A stretch of DNA of 64,000 bases from Gammaproteobacteria bacterium (lineage in GTDB: Bacteria; Pseudomonadota; Gammaproteobacteria; Eutrophobiales; Eutrophobiaceae), in the NCBI GenBank assembly GCA_026710545.1, contig JAPOQU010000090.1:1-64000 (forward strand). The letters are read 5' to 3'. The notes below the pieces were generated by a model. That model was not told the DNA's origin. It saw only the letters and a list, made by a program, of their open reading frames with translations, and ran no database searches. Below, one piece after another: positions 62,191 through 64,000 of this stretch. How positions within the stretch are numbered: position 1 is the first letter of the stretch; every line of letters begins with the position of its first letter. Position numbers and translations under genes: made by a program.

Positions 62191-62493
62191 TTATTCGTAC
62201 CACATCGGTTCTCTTTCGTAGCTGTATTGCACGATCAAGTCACTGTTGATATGGACGCAATTTTCTTTCCTGAGTTGTTCCAGTGTTACGCGTCCTCTTG
62301 CCACGTCAGCCAGCATTTTTCGGCAGCTGGCCTCATCTTCTTTTTCGAGTTCAAGGCCGGAAACGAACTGGTACGTGGCGTCGTTGTCCGGTAGCGGGCA
62401 AGATATCCAGAGTTTCGTTTGGTTTGGTCCCGTTGCATCTCTGGACTGGTCATACTGCTTTGGTTTGGCCGGTGATGTAGACTTGTTTTCCAT
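62191..62493 (-). CDS. Small partner gene of the nucleotidyltransferase
   Basis: 100 residues. A polar N-terminus is followed by a compact domain ('YQFVSGLELEKEDEASCRKMLADVARGRVTLEQLRKENCVHIN'). The stop codon is immediately followed by the next ATG, so the two are translated together. Helical and acidic, as expected for an antitoxin, but I do not recognise the family. Confidence 0.6.
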   Translation of the reverse strand: MENKSTSPAKPKQYDQSRDATGPNQTKLWISCPLPDNDATYQFVSGLELEKEDEASCRKMLADVARGRVTLEQLRKENCVHINSDLIVQYSYEREPMWYE

Positions 62494-62619
62494 GTTTTCC
62501 AGTGTAGCACAGTGTCGTGTATTTTACAGGGGTTGGTGACTGCTGGACTCTGGTTCGTTTTGGTAAATGATGCGGTGTTCTTTATTTGTTTTGTGGGTTA
62601 TTTCCAGTTTATTATCTTC

Positions 62620-62825
62620 TGATGACATGGGCGCGCATACCGGCATAATCCACGAACAGCTTCTCACCGGCCCGGTGCACCTGACGCATGACCAGATCCA
62701 ACTTGCCGCGCCACGTCCGATACTGCTGGCAGAACCAGGTGTACTGTTAACCTTGCGGGTGAGTCTGGCGAGACTCATGCCATAACAACTGCAAGGTGAC
62801 GCCCGGGCGTTTCAACTCCCGATGA
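62620..62825 (-). pseudogene. istA internal fragment
   Basis: Minus-strand reading gives 'RELKRPGVTLQLLWHESRQT', a TAA where relatives have Tyr, then '[19 protein letters not shown]' and '[14 protein letters not shown]'. This is the region just before the first catalytic Asp of an IS21-family IstA. It is a third, distinct IS21 trace in the window. Confidence 0.75.
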
Positions 62826-63097
62826 AAGACGTTATTTTCTAAAAAAATGCAGCAATAAGAAAGAGTTATAAATAATATACGGGAATAATAGGGAACTGAT
62901 AAAAGGAGTGAACGGTGCCGGAAGGGGGAATAGAAATACACTAATAACCTATTGTTTTTGTTGACGCCGCCCTCCAGGCCAGGGGACATAAGGCATGGAA
63001 CCGATAAACCACATTTCCTCGCCGTTCACAAGGTCATGACACCAACCATATATGTCCCCAGAACTACTCTAACAGATTGCGCAACTGAAGAATGCCC

Positions 63098-63126
63098 TTG
63101 ACAATATATGCTCTGTAGAGCATATT
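63098..63126 (+). promoter_or_regulatory. Promoter with embedded operator palindrome (higBA-like)
   Basis: TTGACA at 63098, 17 bases, then CATATT. Between and across them lies 'atatgctct' / 'agagcatat' with a 2-base centre. This is typical of autoregulated toxin-antitoxin promoters. It precedes the truncated toxin gene. Confidence 0.65.
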
Positions 63127-63129
63127 TAG

Positions 63130-63270
63130 GAAAGGAAGGCCATCCTGCTCGTGACCGGTGATAAATCAGGCGTAAACGAACGACGTTTTTACGGACAGTT
63201 GATCAAGAGGGCGGACGCAAGGTTCAGCATGCATCTCGACCGGCTGAAAGATGAAAGGAGGACAAGATGA
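63130..63270 (+). pseudogene. HigB/RelE-like toxin, C-terminal remnant
   Basis: Missing from the track. The frame after a TAG at 63127 reads 'AILLVTGDKSGVNERRFYGQLIKRADARFSMHLDRLKDER'. This resembles the last ~40 residues of phage-Gp49-like HigB toxins. It overlaps the antitoxin start (ATGA). The N-terminal two thirds are deleted while the promoter is kept. Confidence 0.7.
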
Positions 63271-63611
63271 CGACACTCACCAAAAGACTGGACAAACTCC
63301 CGCCGGCGCGCCGGAAGAAAGTGGAGGAACGCGCCAGGGAGTTGGTTGCCGAGGAAATGTCCCTGCAAGACCTGCGCAAGGCGCGTAAGCAGACGCAGGT
63401 ACGCGTTGCAAAGGAACTCGGGATCAATCAGGAGAACGTATCCCGTATCGAAAAGCGTAGCGACCTGCTGCTCTCAACCCTCAGCGGTTACGTCGAGGCG
63501 ATGGGCGGAAAGTTAAGTCTGGTAGCAGAGTTTCCGGACCGGCCACCGGTGGCGCTCACCGGGATTGCTACGCTTGAGGAGGAGAAGCCGGCGACCAAGA
63601 CGCGTATTTAG
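63267..63611 (+). CDS. XRE-family antitoxin (HigA-like)
   Basis: 114 residues with a central helix-turn-helix ('LQDLRKARKQTQVRVAKELGINQENVSRIEKRSDLLLSTLSGYVEAMGGKLSLVAEFP'). This matches the antitoxins that follow Gp49-type HigB toxins. A ribosome-binding site 'aaaggagga' lies in the toxin end. It is now an orphan that could still repress its promoter. Confidence 0.9.
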   Translation: MTTLTKRLDKLPPARRKKVEERARELVAEEMSLQDLRKARKQTQVRVAKELGINQENVSRIEKRSDLLLSTLSGYVEAMGGKLSLVAEFPDRPPVALTGIATLEEEKPATKTRI

Positions 63612-63866
63612 GGGTCAGGTCGCAGATTGCCCGGATCAGTCAAAAACATGACGAAAATTATTGAAAACGGGATAATCTCAAAGGTTCCTTAAGTTTGATA
63701 GGGACTGTAAATTTTTCTGTTTAAGGACACCACGGCGCAGAAGCTATCGGGGCCCGCAGGGATGATACCCTGCAATACTGGGGTTGGTTTTCAGGGGCGT
63801 GCAATAGTGCATGAATATTTAATAAAATTACTTGCATTATAAGCTGAAACAGCGTACCATGTGTCC
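63612..63866. other. Upstream region of the AbiEi-like gene
   Basis: No gene is supported here. 'ttgcattataagctg' near 63832 includes a possible -10 box for the next gene. Confidence 0.4.
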
Positions 63867-64000
63867 ATGAGTGCCGTAGACAAACTGAAACGACATCTCC
63901 GCCCGGGGCAGGTCTACCGCCGCGCCGATCTCCTGCCGTGGTCAAACGCCGTGGACCGGCACCTGAAGCAGCTTGTTGAGGAGGGAACTCTGACTAAGCT
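63867..64000 (+). CDS. AbiEi/DUF6088-like antitoxin or regulator, partial at window end
   Basis: ATG 63867 opens 'MSAVDKLKRHLRPGQVYRRADLLPWSNAVDRHLKQLVEEGTLTKL', running off the window. This is the winged-helix start of AbiEi-type antitoxins and DUF6088 proteins, which pair with AbiEii nucleotidyltransferase toxins. The partner gene should lie just beyond position 64000. Confidence 0.75.
   Translation, partial: MSAVDKLKRHLRPGQVYRRADLLPWSNAVDRHLKQLVEEGTLTK

Overview
The window looks like a gammaproteobacterial chromosome segment. A conserved, GC-richer backbone sits at about 43.4-56.5 kb, with accessory and mobile-element-laden DNA on both sides. Support for Gammaproteobacteria comes from the ampD/ampE pair beside nadC, lpxH divergent from cysS, and TonB-dependent receptors. 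An mtdA-like/fchA pair implies a tetrahydrofolate C1-oxidation capability. No rRNA is present, so the genus cannot be assigned.

Layout. 1-3.3 kb: an IS21-family element (istA frameshifted, istB intact) sitting in an IS256-family transposase gene. 3.6-9.9 kb: defence-like and degraded genes (AlbA_2/ATPase/TPR protein, broken DUF3800-like gene, IS3 fragment, NERD-domain fragment, PIN-like protein, N6-adenine methylase probably lacking its N-terminus). 10.1-26.2 kb: an AT-richer catabolic locus. A GntR regulator and a TonB receptor are read leftward, and a 12-gene operon is read rightward from one small promoter region: class III aminotransferase, DUF35 protein, SCP-x-type thiolase, B12-binding mutase small subunit, MeaB-type GTPase, mutase large subunit, GNAT, acyl-CoA synthetase, ThDP-dependent 2-hydroxyacyl-CoA lyase-like enzyme and a three-subunit TRAP transporter. 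The mutase carries the Asp that marks 2-hydroxyisobutyryl-CoA mutases. The locus therefore reads as a pathway for importing and activating a branched or hydroxylated acid or amino acid, rearranging its carbon skeleton and cleaving it, probably releasing formyl-CoA. This is the strongest candidate for an undescribed system.

26.3-37 kb: defence-like orphans, including a 2071-residue SMEK-like/TPR/PIN protein, a PD-(D/E)XK-like protein, a trypsin-like protease and a DUF4145 protein. 37.1-43.4 kb: a mosaic of IS21 debris, a 3-kb segment bounded by about 58-bp inverted repeats that holds radC, a broken integrase, hicBA, a pair of tiny membrane proteins and an intact tyrosine integrase beside the 3' end of tRNA-Lys. 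This is the usual junction of a tRNA-integrated island.

43.4-56.5 kb: four tRNAs (Pro, Arg, His, Lys), cysS, lpxH, ampE, ampD, nadC, a NarL-type two-component system, fchA, mtdA, a TonB receptor with a 60-residue Asp/Asn/Gly/His-rich insert, and folE. Several families of palindromic intergenic repeats separate the genes. 56.6-64 kb: a second accessory zone with three VapBC modules, an MFS transporter, a duplicated promoter segment, a second copy of the tiny membrane-protein pair, a nucleotidyltransferase operon, an istA fragment, a HigA antitoxin whose toxin is mostly deleted, and the start of an AbiEi-like gene.

All calls rest on reading the sequence and family knowledge; no database search was run.
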